A stretch of DNA of 64,000 bases from Isoetes taiwanensis (taxonomy: Eukaryota > Streptophyta > Lycopodiopsida > Isoetales > Isoetaceae): contig JAJEKV010000004.1 in NCBI GenBank assembly GCA_021234155.1, positions 11,160,109 to 11,224,108 of the forward strand, in the 5' to 3' direction. Below, one piece after another: positions 41,991 to 54,208 of the stretch. The notes beneath the pieces are model-generated. The model did not search any database. It saw only the letters and a program-made list of their open reading frames with translations, and had not been told where the DNA came from. The translations under genes were made by a program, and so were the position numbers. How positions within the stretch are numbered: the stretch's first letter is position 1; the number at the start of each line of letters is the position of its first letter.

Positions 41991-44474
41991 TTATGAAAGT
42001 TCCGTTAGTATTCTCTGGCATTTTTCCATGAGAATCTTCAGTGCTTCTGTAAAAAGCACTTCGGGAGGTAATACTCCTGTTGATTCAATGTTGACTGTCC
42101 AAAAGAAAAAATGATTTAGACCGAAGGAAATGGCTTGAAAATTCACATTATTCTAATCTTACAGATAAAATGCCGCTTCACCCTCTGCAATTGCACCCTC
42201 TTCTCCCAGCCTTCTCCTCGTATGCATTCTCGGCATAGGGTACAGTTCCTTGGCTTGACAACTTTAGCCTTAATTTCTGAAACAAAGAGAGCATAGCTGA
42301 GACTGATGATACCTGGTACATGCAAAAAGTCAAAGGTTCTCCAAAAATCTACCACCCATGACATCTTCGATGTCAAAAACATCCATTGGGCACTTCTTAA
42401 CAAGTTCTTCAGCCATGTCGTCTGTGATATCCTCGAGTAAAATCACCTATTTCAACCATCAGTGGTATTAGATCAATAATACGACAAACATAAATGCCCA
42501 ATATAGCATACCTCTGGGAACATCCTATACCTCGCCGTTGCAACAGGAGACCACTTCGCATGGGTCTTCCCAACTCCTTTTATTGCATGAGCTTCAAGTT
42601 CTATCTCCTAAAAACAGAACAATATAAATTACTTGGACAAATAACAAAAAGGTTAGCCTCTACAAAGCTCAGCGCATTATCTGTAAATTAGAATAATATA
42701 AAAAAAATGCTTAACACAACTGCACCTCTGTTTTCATTGGCTATGGAAACAATGAAGACACCTCTAAAGTTATTAATGCCTATATGAGTGTATGCTTTTA
42801 GAGAATATGCACTTGAACAGAAGAATGTCAAATTGTCCTCCAATCCCCCAAATTATTACACACAAAAAAATTCACTTCTCATCAAATCTATTGCAGAGCC
42901 CATATATCAACCAGGCATGTGTATAAATTACTTTGAAATTTCTGTAAGTGTCAAATTGTGCCCTTCTGTTGGAAACAATTCGGACATAAACTCTTTCACT
43001 AGAATTACTATACACGTTTTCTTCTCAAGATTCACATTGATCCTAACCCAATCATTTATCGCGAAACTGATTGTTAAGAAACTGTTTCTTATAAACTTCT
43101 GCAGATTCTAAATAAACATGACGTGATGTGTAACTTCAAAGTTCTCTGTTATGCCATAAATGTTAGATGTAAGCTTTTGATGCATCTTATGAACAGTGGG
43201 AGTTTTACAAATTATTCTTCTTCTGACAAATTATTGTATGTTGGCAAAAAATTTCCAAATGAGATCTAGTGACCATGGAATTGCTTTTTCCTTTTTGCCA
43301 AAGCAAAGTGCTCCTGTACCCTTTTATGTTATATCATACTTAATATCTCACCATGCTGTTCGTGACATGCATACTTTATTTTATTAGGCTACAGCTATCG
43401 AAATAGAAAACGAAAGCCAACAAAGATATAGAAAAATTTAAGCATGGGCACCTGAAATACTACCTGTCCAGGCCTGAGTTTGGCAAGAAGAATGTCTGGG
43501 TATCTTGAGCAGATTGGATCTTTGATAAACTCGGGCATAGCACTTTGGCTAGAGGTGAAAGATGTATAAGTCTTTGCTGATGAGCCATCAGTACTCATCT
43601 TATAACCGCTTCCTTCGGGCAGCCAAATTAATTGATTCGACTTAACTGCATGCCTCAAACAAACTCCAATCAAGCACATTATCTCAGGAGTATCATAAAC
43701 CATAACTGATATACCTGATGCGTTCTCGATGCGGTCCCCTTTCTTTCTGCATTTGACATCCAACTTAAACACAATGGTGTTTTTTTCATTGGCCACATCA
43801 TCAGCTGTATGCACAATACATATGAATCATATAGCATGGAACTGAAGATGCACCCCCATTGAATAATTAAATAAGCATGATAAACAACACTGATTTATCA
43901 GATCATGGACTCACTCTTCCAGACCTGTCTTCTCCTCAAAAAGACGTGGATCAGCTCTAATGGGAATCAGACCAAGCCTGTGTGATAGCACCTCATCCTG
44001 GATCACCGATGTGTTATTTGCTATAAAAACTTTCTCAATGGCCATGGTTGGAACCTGTAACTCGAAGGTGTCATGATTTACCGAATGTCAGAGCTTGAGA
44101 AAATTACTTGGAATACCTCTGCGATGAGAATCCTCCTAAAAGCGTTTGCCAAAGCAGCATCAATACCGATCATTTCAAATTCCATGTCATCTTCTGTTAT
44201 GGAATTAACAACAACCCTAAACTTCTTTCGAAAACGCTTGATCTGGACACTGTTATCTACACCTATGGATGCATAAGCACCGGAATAATGGATAGGTTCG
44301 GTCTGAAGAAACAGTGGAAGTCAAGTTCGCACAGAAGCTTCAAAAGGATGAAAATTAAAAGCTTACATGTATAGGAGCGTCCGCAGCACAGACGACACGA
44401 GAACGTTGTAGCTGCAAATGAGGAGGAACCACGCCCTTGGGCACATCCTCCATATCCAAAGCCGAAGTTTTCAT
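41991..44474 (-). CDS. RPAC1: RPAC1/AC40, shared alpha-like subunit of RNA polymerases I and III
   Basis: This subunit pairs with AC19 to start assembly of RNA polymerases I and III in the nucleus, as two alpha subunits do in bacteria. Nine exons were read on the minus strand: 44474-44367, 44302-44117, 44054-43925, 43804-43715, 43645-43464, 42607-42512, 42446-42356, 42276-42163 and 42094-41991. All have GT/AG borders and consistent phases, giving 366 aa, a normal length. Marks: [20 protein letters not shown] at the start, [20 protein letters not shown] (alpha dimer motif) over the exon 2/3 border, [56 protein letters not shown], a Cys-rich [14 protein letters not shown], and [20 protein letters not shown] near the C-terminus. 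The ATG at 44474 was chosen because it is the first in frame before the conserved region. Intron 5 (about 860 bp) is the largest. No defects seen. Confidence 0.95.
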
Positions 44475-44601
44475 GGCGAGGGTTTTGGCGCAGGGGTTTA
44501 CGAGCCAAAAAAAAATACACGAGGTTTTTATGGACTTAACGAGTTTTTTCATGAGTGTCATGTTAAAGTCACATCAGGAAGAAATACACGGAGTTTTTTT
44601 G

Positions 44602-45040
44602 GGTTGCCCCTAGGGGGGCAATCCCTTGTTTATATGGGTTTTTGGCATATTCATGGTATATGCTAACATATGCCTAGAATATGCCAAAAACTGCTAAAAA
44701 CCTGTTGTAAGCTGTAAATGTTAGGTCGTCCCTGTTGCCAGGCGGCTGCTGTGCATACCGGCTAACCGGTCTGAATTTTATATGTAGGCGAGGGAGACCT
44801 AGGGGCAACCGGTCTGAATTTTATATGTAGGCGAGGGAGACCTAGGGGCAACCCTTGTTTATGTGGGTTTTTGGCATATTCATGGTATATGCTAACATAT
44901 GCCTAGAATATGCCAAAAGCGCTAAAAAACCCGTAGAAGTTGTAAATGTTAGGTCGTCCACGTTGCGGGTGGTAAGCCGTGCATCTGGGACTAACCTAGG
45001 TCACGAATTTTATATGTAGGCGAGGGAGATCTAGAGTGGC
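44602..45040 (+). mobile_element. GGGTTGCCCCTAGG MITE-like element, tandem composite
   Basis: Unit 1 (44602-44810) has terminal inverted repeats GGTTGCCCCTAGG/CCTAGGGGCAACC. Its last part, from CCGGTCTGAATTTTATATG to CTAGGGGCAA, is repeated directly (to about 44850), and a second near-complete body follows to about 45040 (GTGGGTTTTTGGCATATTCA, GTAGGCGAGGGAGA). The interior has mirrored GGCATAT/ATATGCC blocks. No coding content. Confidence 0.75.
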
Positions 45041-46000
45041 ATGGCAGGAAGCTTGAGGCATGGCACCATATGCTACAGAGGATTCTTTGGAAAAATGCGT
45101 ATAAAAATTACTCAGTCACTCTTTTCTCTCTTAATCGCTCTCTTTTTCTTCGGGCTTAGCAACGGGAGTTTGAGTCACATGCATGTCCTTTGCTAGCAGA
45201 GGAGTTTGGTTGGATGGAAGCATTTTGCATGATTTCCTTCTTTGTGTTGGTCTGTAATTTACATTACGTAATCCCAATTAATGTTGCTCCAGTTTTCCTA
45301 TGCCGTCCATTGGTTTGAACTTGAAGTCTCCTCTTAACCTCGTCGGTCATCTTTGTTAGGGCATTTGTTGAGGTAACCCTCTTTGTTATATTCGGATTAT
45401 AAACCGCTTTTCAATTTTGTTATGGAATTCTTGTATGCTATGCTCGATTCTTGCTACAAAACCAAAGCAATGAGAAACATGAGCCCTCAGAACTATCCTT
45501 AAGCTTATTTTTTTTCTGTAAATAAAAGAAGACCTATCTTTTCTAGCAAAAAGAATTAGCGAGTAAGTTCAGATCTTGTGACTTTTCGATAACTCAAGTA
45601 AAAACAGCTCAAATGACTCACCAATGAAGTTACATGTGGGATCTTTTGTTGCCAACGTTTGGATATTGCTAGTTGTTGCTTATAGTTGATTAATGTACAT
45701 GTGTTTTTATTGAAGTAGAACGTCTTAAGATGTTTACAAGCTCTTGTTTTATACCATCTCTTTACTATGTTATCTGCGGTAGTATCGACATATCGATTGT
45801 GCTTCAATATATGGGAATCAAAAAGGAGGTTCTCTCTCTCCCTTTCTCTCTCCCTCTCCCGGCTCTCACATGCACATACACAAACACACACGCATTTAGG
45901 CGTAATGTGCCCGGACAACATTGAGCAATGTGGATCTTATGTGTGCATCTTTAATTGCTTTGCTTTTCATACATGCCTCTTGATAACATGTGCTGCCATC
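45041..46000. other. Intergenic; CT/CA microsatellite
   Basis: Includes a CTCTCT/CACACA low-complexity run at about 45829-45895. No gene seen. Confidence 0.5.
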
Positions 46001-46004
46001 CGTC

Positions 46005-47080
46005 CGATTGGATTTGTTTTGCAAGACCTCATGCGAGAATGGAGCAGTCAAACGAGAAGATATCCGGATCACTTCAAAACTCGGTAATGTCATTTTCTTG
46101 CAATTCTTATGTTGATGCCAAAGACATGGCAAACTTAGTGTTCCTACTTTATGTTGGTAAATCATTCAGTGTATGCAGATCATGCACCGAAGATGTGCCT
46201 AAAGCTTTGGACCAAACTTCTGAGGACTTGCAACTAGACTACCTTGATCTCTATCTTGTATGCATTCCGGCTAATACACATAAATTGCATCCGGTACCAT
46301 TTCTAATGTTGGCTTCTCTTTTCTGTGAGATACATTGGTTTTGTTCAGTATAAAGGGAACTTTTGGACAACATGAGTATGAGGAGTTGGACATAAAAGGG
46401 ACATGGCAAGCTATGGAGAAGCTTAAAGATGTTGGCAAAGTTTGTAATATAGGAGTGAGCAATTTTACCTTAAAAGTCACTTGAGAAGATCTTGGACCAT
46501 ACAAAAATAGTACTGCGATTGAATCAAGTAGAATGCCACCCAACATTTGACATAGGCTGAGATCCTTTTGTGCTTCAAAGGGCATCCATCAATCTACGTA
46601 AGTGTTTAGTGCATTTTCTTACTAGTATGTACAAACAGCGAGTTAAGGATCATTTCACTCATTTGTTTCTGGGGATGGTCACCCCTTGGCTCACCGGAAG
46701 TATAAAGGATTGCGAGATCTGTCCTTGAGTTGCCCTTAATCAAGGAAGTTGCTGAAAAACTAGGGCGTACACCGGCTCAAATTGCCTTTATGATTGGGGT
46801 TTACAAGCGAAAAGCGTTCTACCTAAAAGTATCACGCCCGAAAAGAATTGAGTCTAACATTGACATTTTAAGATGGAGCATTTCGATGAAGATTTTAAAC
46901 GTTTCTCGAGATTGAGCAGGGTTAGTAAAGTTGTGCAGCGTATTTTTATTAAGCGACTTTGTTCCTTTTCGATGTGTGGGGTAATAATGTTTGAGGCAAG
47001 GATCTTTAAAGCTAATTTCTTTGTAAGCGAGTCAAGTCCATATAAAAGTTTAGAAGAGTTGTGGGATGGTGAGTTCTAGA
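46005..47080 (+). pseudogene. Aldo-keto reductase, decayed and 5'-truncated, introns retained
   Basis: NADPH-dependent AKRs reduce aldehydes and ketones in the cytosol. Pieces in order: IGFVLQDLM, then shifted AVKREDIRITSKL (46010-46082); EDVPKALDQTSEDLQLDYLD with LYL (46185-46258); YEELDIKGTWQAMEKLKDVG with KVCNIGVSNF (46365-46470); LEKILDHTK and LRLNQVECHPTFDIG (46480-46560); LIKEVAEKLGRTPAQIAFM (46735-46795); PKRIESNID; and FFVSESSPYKSLEELWDGEF to a stop at 47079. Introns with GT/AG remain between blocks, so it is a duplicated gene copy rather than a retrocopy. Frameshifts (about 46050, 46190, 46475) and a TGA (about 46559) disable it. The N-terminal exon with the nucleotide-site start and catalytic Asp/Tyr is missing. 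Confidence 0.85.
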
Positions 47081-47084
47081 GTCG

Positions 47085-48247
47085 AGGCCCTATAAGTTGG
47101 ATGGCAAGCTGGTCAAGACTTCTTGTTGAAACCGAGTGTGTGGCTTATTTTTGCATAACATTTTATTCTCGCTAGTTTTGTCAAGGTTTTCAACATGCAA
47201 TTGTGGGTCTAGCGTATCCACATCGGCTTCTCCGTACCTTGCCTATGTGAGCAAGTTGTTACCTTGATATAATTAAGAGAGCGCACTAGTAGTAAAACGA
47301 AAACCGGTTATCACCAAAATCAAATGCTCTTATGCATCCCCCGCCAATGAAATTGTCATGCCTACACTCCCGTTCAGCCATTGTTTGGTTGTTAATGAGG
47401 CCAGCGCAACCAATCATGCCGGGTTGTATAGAAAAGAAAGAAAGAGAGAGAAGACAAAGGCAAATGCCAATCTTGAACAAAACTTTCCAACATTATTTGC
47501 TACAAATCTTCCCTTGGCAACGCTATCAAATACCGAACTTGGCCATGACAAGCGTGCACTAAAATTTTGGGATGGAATGATGCAATGCAAAACCTAACAC
47601 AACATAATGGAAACGAAAATCAATCTAGGGCAATCATGAAGGCCTTTAAACTTCTTCTAATGGGAGGTCTTCACCTTAACGTCTTCTAATGGGAGTCTTC
47701 ACCTTGACTTCTTTTAATGGGGGTCTTCAAATTTAACAGAGAGCCCTCGATTGCCATAGCATTAGCATTCTTTATTTGGAAGGCAGATTTTTTACTTTTG
47801 AAGGCAGCCAACCTCAATATCGGCAGATGATGGAGCCAAACATTAATACATTAATGTTACTAATGCATGTAGGCAAATCCATCCATGCATTTATGCATCA
47901 GGTTAGCCACAAGGACAAGGATATAATAACTACTATGGAAACCCTGGAATCAATGTCCAATCAAGCCACACTACTAGCTCCAAAAAATATAAATTAATTA
48001 AGTATGATATGTGCAGAACCTTTAATATGGCAGATTCCTACAAGGATCACTTATCAACATTGCTAGGTCCATATTGGGAACCTGCAAAGAGGGCAAAAGA
48101 GTGGCAAGGATTTAATAAGTGGAATTTTGTCCATTGAGTTAAACATTGGCAAGGTTTTGGCAATGATGTTATCGCGACGACTTTCTCTTTACATACCCTG
48201 ATTATGCCGTGTATTCTATTCTATTGCTATTTAGAATATAGTTTTTT
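47085..48247. other. Intergenic; short tandem repeat
   Basis: CTTCTAATGGGAGTCTTCACC-type units repeat three times at about 47655-47740. No gene seen. Confidence 0.5.
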
Positions 48248-48690
48248 GGGTTGCTTGTAGGGGGCAACCCTCTTGTTGGAGGGTGGAGTGACCGTTCGAA
48301 GGCTTGGATTTGTTTTGAGGATAATATGCCCCAGAATATTCTATGCAAGCGGATGCGATCGGCTGGGCTTTTTTAGGGTTTTTGTGACGCCCAGTGACAG
48401 TTAGACGGCAAGGATTCGCCTGGGATGTGCCTGACGGTAGGGATTGTTCGGGCCTATGCTTTTCTTTCGTTCCGGCCTATCTATGGCAGCGGAAGCAAAA
48501 TTGCAGGTACGTTTGTGTTCTAAATCGATGCCTTCAGGCGATTTTGGGTGAGATTGATGCAGTGAGGGTCGGATTGATGTAGCTTTAATTCCTCAGATTA
48601 TTCTTTCCATGATTTATGCTCTCAGACATCAGCAAACCGCAGGCCACTGGAGGGCAACCCTCCGTGCGCAGCACCTTGTTTATTTCATGC
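48248..48690 (+). repeat. GGGTTGC...GCAACCC repeat with GGAGGGCAACCCTCC hairpin
   Basis: Starts GGGTTGCTTGTAGGGGGCAACCC (an imperfect palindrome related to the 44602 family). At 48642-48675 it holds GGCCACTGGAGGGCAACCC and TCCGTGCGCAGCACCT, which recurs inverted at 54840-54874 with one mismatch. Confidence 0.6.
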
Positions 48691-49139
48691 TGGTTCAAAC
48701 ATAACCATGGTTGTTAAATAAGACGATCGCTAAGATTGGAGGACTTTATACTCGGACTTATAATTATCAAGGATCCTTCGTCACTTGCTGTGTATTATGA
48801 TTTTGTTAAGCCTACTTGTCCTGTTCTTCTGTTTATTCTAAAAGCCATGTGAACACCAAGGATTTTGCATAAAGGATTACATTGTCATCTGATTTGTAGA
48901 GTAGATGCGAACTCGGTTAATAACAATATCGACATCGTGTCTTAACAACTATCAAAGAGAAATATGCACCTTTCTTGACCCCAAATCAATTGCTACGTGT
49001 GCTTCTATAGATGTTTGAAGTAGCTGCACTAGTATCTCATACTGGAGGTGCTAGAAAAATGTACACAATTGCTTGAATGAAGGCGCCAAGGACATGTAGT
49101 TTGATGTGTACATATTTTTAAGTAAGCTCATTACTTTCA

Positions 49140-49205
49140 AGGTCTTTCCCTTGAAGGCTCTTCGAGCCAGGGGTTTTTTATCCCAAGTAGTAATGTACTT
49201 ACTGC
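49140..49205 (+). repeat. LINE 3'-end fragment
   Basis: TTTCCCTTGAAGGCTCTTCGAGCCAGGGGTTTTTTA matches in order the tail regions at 50415-50460 and 51705-51745. Confidence 0.6.
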
Positions 49206-49679
49206 ATATCTACTATATTGGCTTCCATAGATCACTAGTCTCCGGATGTTAAAAATCAATTTAGTTCAATTCTAGATGTCAACGAAATCAAAGTAGTCAT
49301 CGCCATTGGGAGCATGCACCAGCAACTAACCGCTTGAAATGCCTAGAGGATCAATCTATGTCTAGACGCCATCACTTACCATTACCATTATAGGCCCTTT
49401 ATATATAATGTACCATATAATGTGCGGCTACATCACAAATATCAACAAATTGGATATGTACTATAGTCTCAACCTAGTATAAAGGTCCAAACCTTTGAAA
49501 ACATGAAGGGGCACGTATCCCTCCATGCGTAAGATGCTAATGCCTAGATAGATGGCACATTTGAGAAATTAGGTGCATGTTTCAGATAGACTTTGGCCAT
49601 CAAGAAACGCAATCTTCACAGTATTTGTTAAAGATCCAATTAACGAGTAACTGCAAATGCAATGATCAATCCAACTGAA

Positions 49680-50580
49680 ATCAAATGTGCCACATGAGCG
49701 AATGTCTAGTGAAAATGAATCCATGGACGGTCCCATATCAGATCTTGCTCCAAGAGACAGGCTTCCTTCCATTACAGAGGGCTGCGCTGGAACGTCACAT
49801 TATTTACTTCCAGAAGGTGGTGGCTATGGATGAAGCCCGGCTGCCCAACCTGCTTTTGCTTTGGCGTGGCGATGGGCCCTTGGCGACTCAAAGCTTCTTT
49901 GGAAAGACAAGCAAGCCCGGTGGTTCTCGCTATGGAATGTGCGAGCACCGATGATGTGGACCGGTCGCGGTGGCAAATTATCGACGGCGGGTTAATCCCA
50001 TGCTCACAAGGGGCCCACACCACTACTGCGCACCCATCTACCCATGAAAAGCCTTGAGGGGTGATTGCTTCCATTCGCGACAGTGCACACCACCTCCGCA
50101 TTGAGGCGGGGAGATGGATCGGGAGCAGCGTGAGGGCAGAGTGCATCGATCTTTGTCAACAGGCGCCATTGAGGATGAAAGTCACCCTTCAGGCCTGTCC
50201 GCGTCACGAGCATATCCGGGCTCGGTATGCTCGGTTAGTTGTGCCCCATCAGGCCTTGCATGAGCTATTGAGCACGGCCTCTATAGGCTTGTTGGGATCG
50301 TACCTCCGGGAGGTAATGGATACGCGGACTCAGTTATGCCCCCCTGTCCGACATTAACCTCAACTGTGCTTGTGATTATGTATATAACTGTGCAGTATGT
50401 CAGCATCCTTATTGCTACTAAGGTTTTTTCCCAAAAACCAGCCGGTGAGGGGTTTTTTAATCTGGTAGTGTAGTGCTTTGCTGCTCTCTCTTTGTACTTG
50501 GGTCCCATAGGCCAGTTGGTCTCCGTGGACGATAAAATCGTATTCTATTCTATTCTATTCTATTCTATAAATAGCTTTAT
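49680..50580 (+). pseudogene. LINE ORF2 C-terminal fragment with (TATTC)n tail, copy 1
   Basis: Reads LPLQRAALERHIIYFQKVVA, MDEARLPNLL, then after frame changes HEHIRARYARLVVPHQALHE and LLSTASIGLLGSYLREVMD, followed by the non-coding end GGCCAGTTGGTCTCCGTGGAC and repeated TATTC units (50540-50569). The pattern is a 5'-truncated non-LTR element after the RT domain. It shares C-terminal wording with copy 2. Confidence 0.7.
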
Positions 50581-50744
50581 CTACAAGGTGTACCTTAAAT
50601 TGATATATATGACGTGCATCATGTTTGACTCGTTTACAAGACACAACTTTTATTTTTGGAGGAAGGAGATATAAGTATCATTGTCCAACAAGGAGTGAAC
50701 ATTTCCATGACTTATAAAAATCAAGAAGAATTAAACATTATATA

Positions 50745-50965
50745 TAATGTTTGCAAATGTTTTTTTCAAATTTTTTTGTTGGAAAAAAAAGTTTTAACAA
50801 AAAAAAAAAAAATTTGTGGCAAACTATTGTTAGAAGAAAAAATATCTAAGCCACTAAAGATAAAGAACAAAAAGGCGGATGAAGCTCTTTTATTTTTTTT
50901 AAAAAGCCACCACAATATTGTATGCTTCATAAGCAAGGACAAGATGCAATCTAAAATAGGCACAT
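50745..50965 (+). repeat. AT-rich dispersed repeat, copy 2
   Basis: Matches 1560-1775 in order: GTTTGCAAATG, T-rich run, CAAACTATTGTTAGAAGAAA, GCCACTAAAGAT, AAAGCCACCACAATATTGTA. Confidence 0.65.
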
Positions 50966-51029
50966 GACTATTTAACAAGAGACAGGTTTTTGGCCTCTTC
51001 AACATTCTGCCATGAAGCGCCATCTCCAC

Positions 51030-51850
51030 TATATCTGCAAGGTGCACCACATGGATGATGTTAGATATCCTGTTCTTGCACTTGCCATGGCTGAATCTCC
51101 TTAGCGTTTGAAACGATGTTGGAAAGAGCATTGCACTACATGGTTTGCCCGTTGGGTTGACAGGTAAAGCGAAACCTTCGCCCGATGCTTCTTCTGATCC
51201 TGAGCTTTTGCAACAATATCTCAATGGTTGTTTTTCTCAAAAGATATGGGACGCAGTTACTTTGGCCCAAGTGAAAACTGGTCATTATCATGCACACATA
51301 AATCCCACCTTAGCACGGGGCCCCAAGCTTATTTGCTTGCTTCATTGTCCGGGAACAAGCTTTGTAGCTATTGCATCAATTCGCGCGAGGGGTCCCACAG
51401 TTCTACGGATCGAGGCGGTAGATGGGGGCGGCCGCAATTGCCGCTGAAGCGAGACTATGTGCCTGTTGCGATTCTGAGTTATTGAAGATGAAAGCCATAC
51501 TCTTCCGAAGTTGCCACGCTTTTGAGATAGTCCGGAATCATTTTTTGACCTTAGCATTCCATTCCACGCTTCCACAACTTCTCAGAGCACCATCTGTGCA
51601 TGACTTGGCATTATACATACTTGAGGTTCTAGATAAACATCAGCAATTACTGAGTCCTCAGTAGTCATTATCTCCGCTTGTCTAGTATCATCATTACTGC
51701 AAAGGTTTTTCCCTTGAAAACCTTTCGAGGCAGGGGTTTTTTAATCCTAGTAGTAATGATTGTACTAGCCCATTGTATGGGTCCCATGACCTATTGGTCT
51801 CCGTGGACGTTAAAAAAACTATTCTATTCTATTATATTCTATTCTTCTAT
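51030..51850 (+). pseudogene. LINE ORF2 C-terminal fragment with TATTC-type tail, copy 2
   Basis: Reads PDASSDPELLQQYLNGCFSQ, TLAQVKTGHYHAHINPTLAR, and AILFRSCHAFEIVRNHFLTL near the end, a Cys/His block typical of LINE C-termini (C...EDE.H.L..C). The 3' end has ATTGGTCTCCGTGGACGTTA followed by ATTCTATTCT units at 51812-51845. Same family as copy 1. Confidence 0.75.
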
Positions 51851-52045
51851 TTTTTAAAATGTCAACACAAGAATTTTAATAAAAAAAAGAGATCTTTTGT
51901 ATGGCAAATCACTGTTAGAATAAAAAATATCCAAGTCGCTAAGATTAAAAAACAGAAAGGGTGAACGATGGCCTTTTATTTTATAAAAGGCTATCACAAC
52001 ATTGCATACCTTATAAAAAAAATACAACCTAAAATAGGCAAAGGC
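51850..52045 (+). repeat. AT-rich dispersed repeat, copy 3
   Basis: Carries CAAATCACTGTTAGAATAAA, ATCCAAGTCGCTAAGAT, AAAGGCTATCACAACATTGC and AAAATAGGCAAAGGCC, as in the other two copies. Confidence 0.65.
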
Positions 52046-53976
52046 CGTTTATTTTTTAAAAAACTAATAAAATCTTTTAAAAAAGTTGCGATAATTTTTT
52101 AAATAATGCAATGATCACTTTGCTATCGTTTTCGTATAATTGTGGTGTTGTATTCGTATGAGGGTAGTACTATTTATAGAGCATGCTTTGTATTTCTAGT
52201 TAGTTTACATGCATGCCTATGCCCATGCATTCAAAACACCTTCTTTGTCAGTCAATGTATGCATAGGCTTCTTCACACTCTGTCAATCTCAGGATTCTAT
52301 CTACATGCTTTTGCATGTGAGACTACTTTACATCCAGTGAATCTCAAATTTATAATAACATGCTTTTGCATACAAGGGTCCTTTTTAGTCAGTCAATCTT
52401 AATCTTCCATTTACATGCATGTGTGATTCCCTTATGACAAAATTAACAAAAATTAGACTTATTCAAATCTAATAGATATTCTTCAAGGATACTATGATAA
52501 AATTATATGTAAAAAGTATGATGGCTACCAAGTGTAAAATTGCTTTCTAGACTAATTTTAATTTCAATCCATTTAAAAGTAAATTCTCCTATAAGATGAA
52601 CTCTTAAAATATTAATTTTTCAAAATATTTAAAAAAGTTTTAGATGAAACGAATTAAATGATTATATTTATATTTTAATAAGAACATTTTGAATAGCTTA
52701 TCAGTAATTAATTTTCAATATATTTTATTAATAAACTATTCATAATTGTTATTAAAACATAAACTTTATCATTTAATTAATTTCAATCTGAAACTTTTCT
52801 TAAAGTATTTTTAAAAGTGCAAAGAGTTTATAAGTTATGAAAATTCTCATAATTAGTTTAAGTCAACTACTTATCAACCTATCAAATTTCATTTACAAGT
52901 TATTCTAATTGTCAAATTTTAAATTTGTTAAATAACTGGTAATTAAAATTTTATATTGAAATGTCTAATTCTAAGTAGATTCAAGTAAAAATTAATATAG
53001 AATATTCTTTTATAACCATTACTAGAAAAAATGCCTAGTGTTGCTGGGCTTTTCTTTAAAAGTTAATAAGGACGTGATTATGCTACGAGAATAATATTAT
53101 TTTGAAGCAAGCTTTGTGTTGCGGACCATTTCTATTCAATCTTCAAACCTAGATTGCCATGTACAAGTTGCTAATATTTCAAATCTAGAATATAAATTAT
53201 TGCTATGTGGCCATGTTTTACCTTCCCTTTCAAAAATTTGGGCAAGGTTGGGATATGTTTACTTCTCGTCAACAATTCCATGAAGACTGTCAACATAAAT
53301 TTATACATGTTCTTGCCTCTATTATAATCTATTGTACTTTGGAGTTGGACAAAGTTGGGGTATGTTTATTTTTAATTTTTTAATCGACACCGAATAATTC
53401 CTTTTAAGGCTGTTACCTTAAATTTGAATATCTTTCTCTTGTACCTTGAAGTTGGGGATCTAACCTAGGGGATGCCATTTGCAATTCAAATGACAGTATG
53501 GTTGCGATTCAAAGAAATTAATTTAGAATGTACTCTGTCACTAATCTTCTAAAGATTAGAATAGAAGTATGAATCTTCCATGTTAGGTTAAATTTGAATA
53601 CTTTTCTCTTGTACTTTAACATTGAGGGACTCGCTATGCATGTCAGGGAACCAAATACTTGAGTGCAATTTGTCTATTGGTTCCAATTCTCGTTACATAT
53701 TTCTCATCATACAACTCTCTTATTTGTTGTCATATGGCTCCACCAAATTCATCTGCCCCATTTGCAAACTTATTTTGTGCACCTATGTTTAATGCATTTG
53801 TGATACACCACAAAGGCTCTCAATTTATATTCTATGGTTCTTGCACTTAGCATTTAACATATTCTCTTCATTGAGATTATAGCCCTTATAACACAATGAA
53901 AAGTAAAATTGTCTATCAAAATGTGCACTCCAGAATTGTTAATCTATCTGATATTGCATGGCCATTCCAATACAAC
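52046..53976. other. Very AT-rich intergenic stretch, no gene seen
   Basis: No ORF with known motifs. CATTACTAGAAAAAATGCC at about 53020-53040 resembles the CACTA-type end CACTACTAGAAAAAATGCC but has no partner in view. Confidence 0.45.
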
Positions 53977-54208
53977 CTGAAAATTGGAAGCTAAAAAACG
54001 ACACACATTCTTGTCATCAAGAATTTGGAACTCAAAGGTGAAGTACTTTTTTATGTTCCTTACAATCATTGCTAAAATTGGGAGCTTTATCCCAAGGGTT
54101 GCAGCTGGATCAGCTAGACACGTTATGTAGTTCAAGCTTATATTTGTGCCCGCTATTTCTATAGCGCTTAATTGAATATCCTCATCTGTTAATCTCTTAA
54201 TATGTCCA
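53977..54208 (-). pseudogene. Single exon of CFAP20/BUG22
   Basis: CFAP20 is a conserved ciliary and nuclear-associated protein. The minus strand shows an acceptor (TTTTGTTAG before 54208), then [60 protein letters not shown] and [17 protein letters not shown], with a GT donor after 53977. The frame is open, but one residue is missing where the family has RRRFRASN. No other CFAP20 exon was found within several kb on either side, so this is an orphan, unprocessed fragment. Confidence 0.85.
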
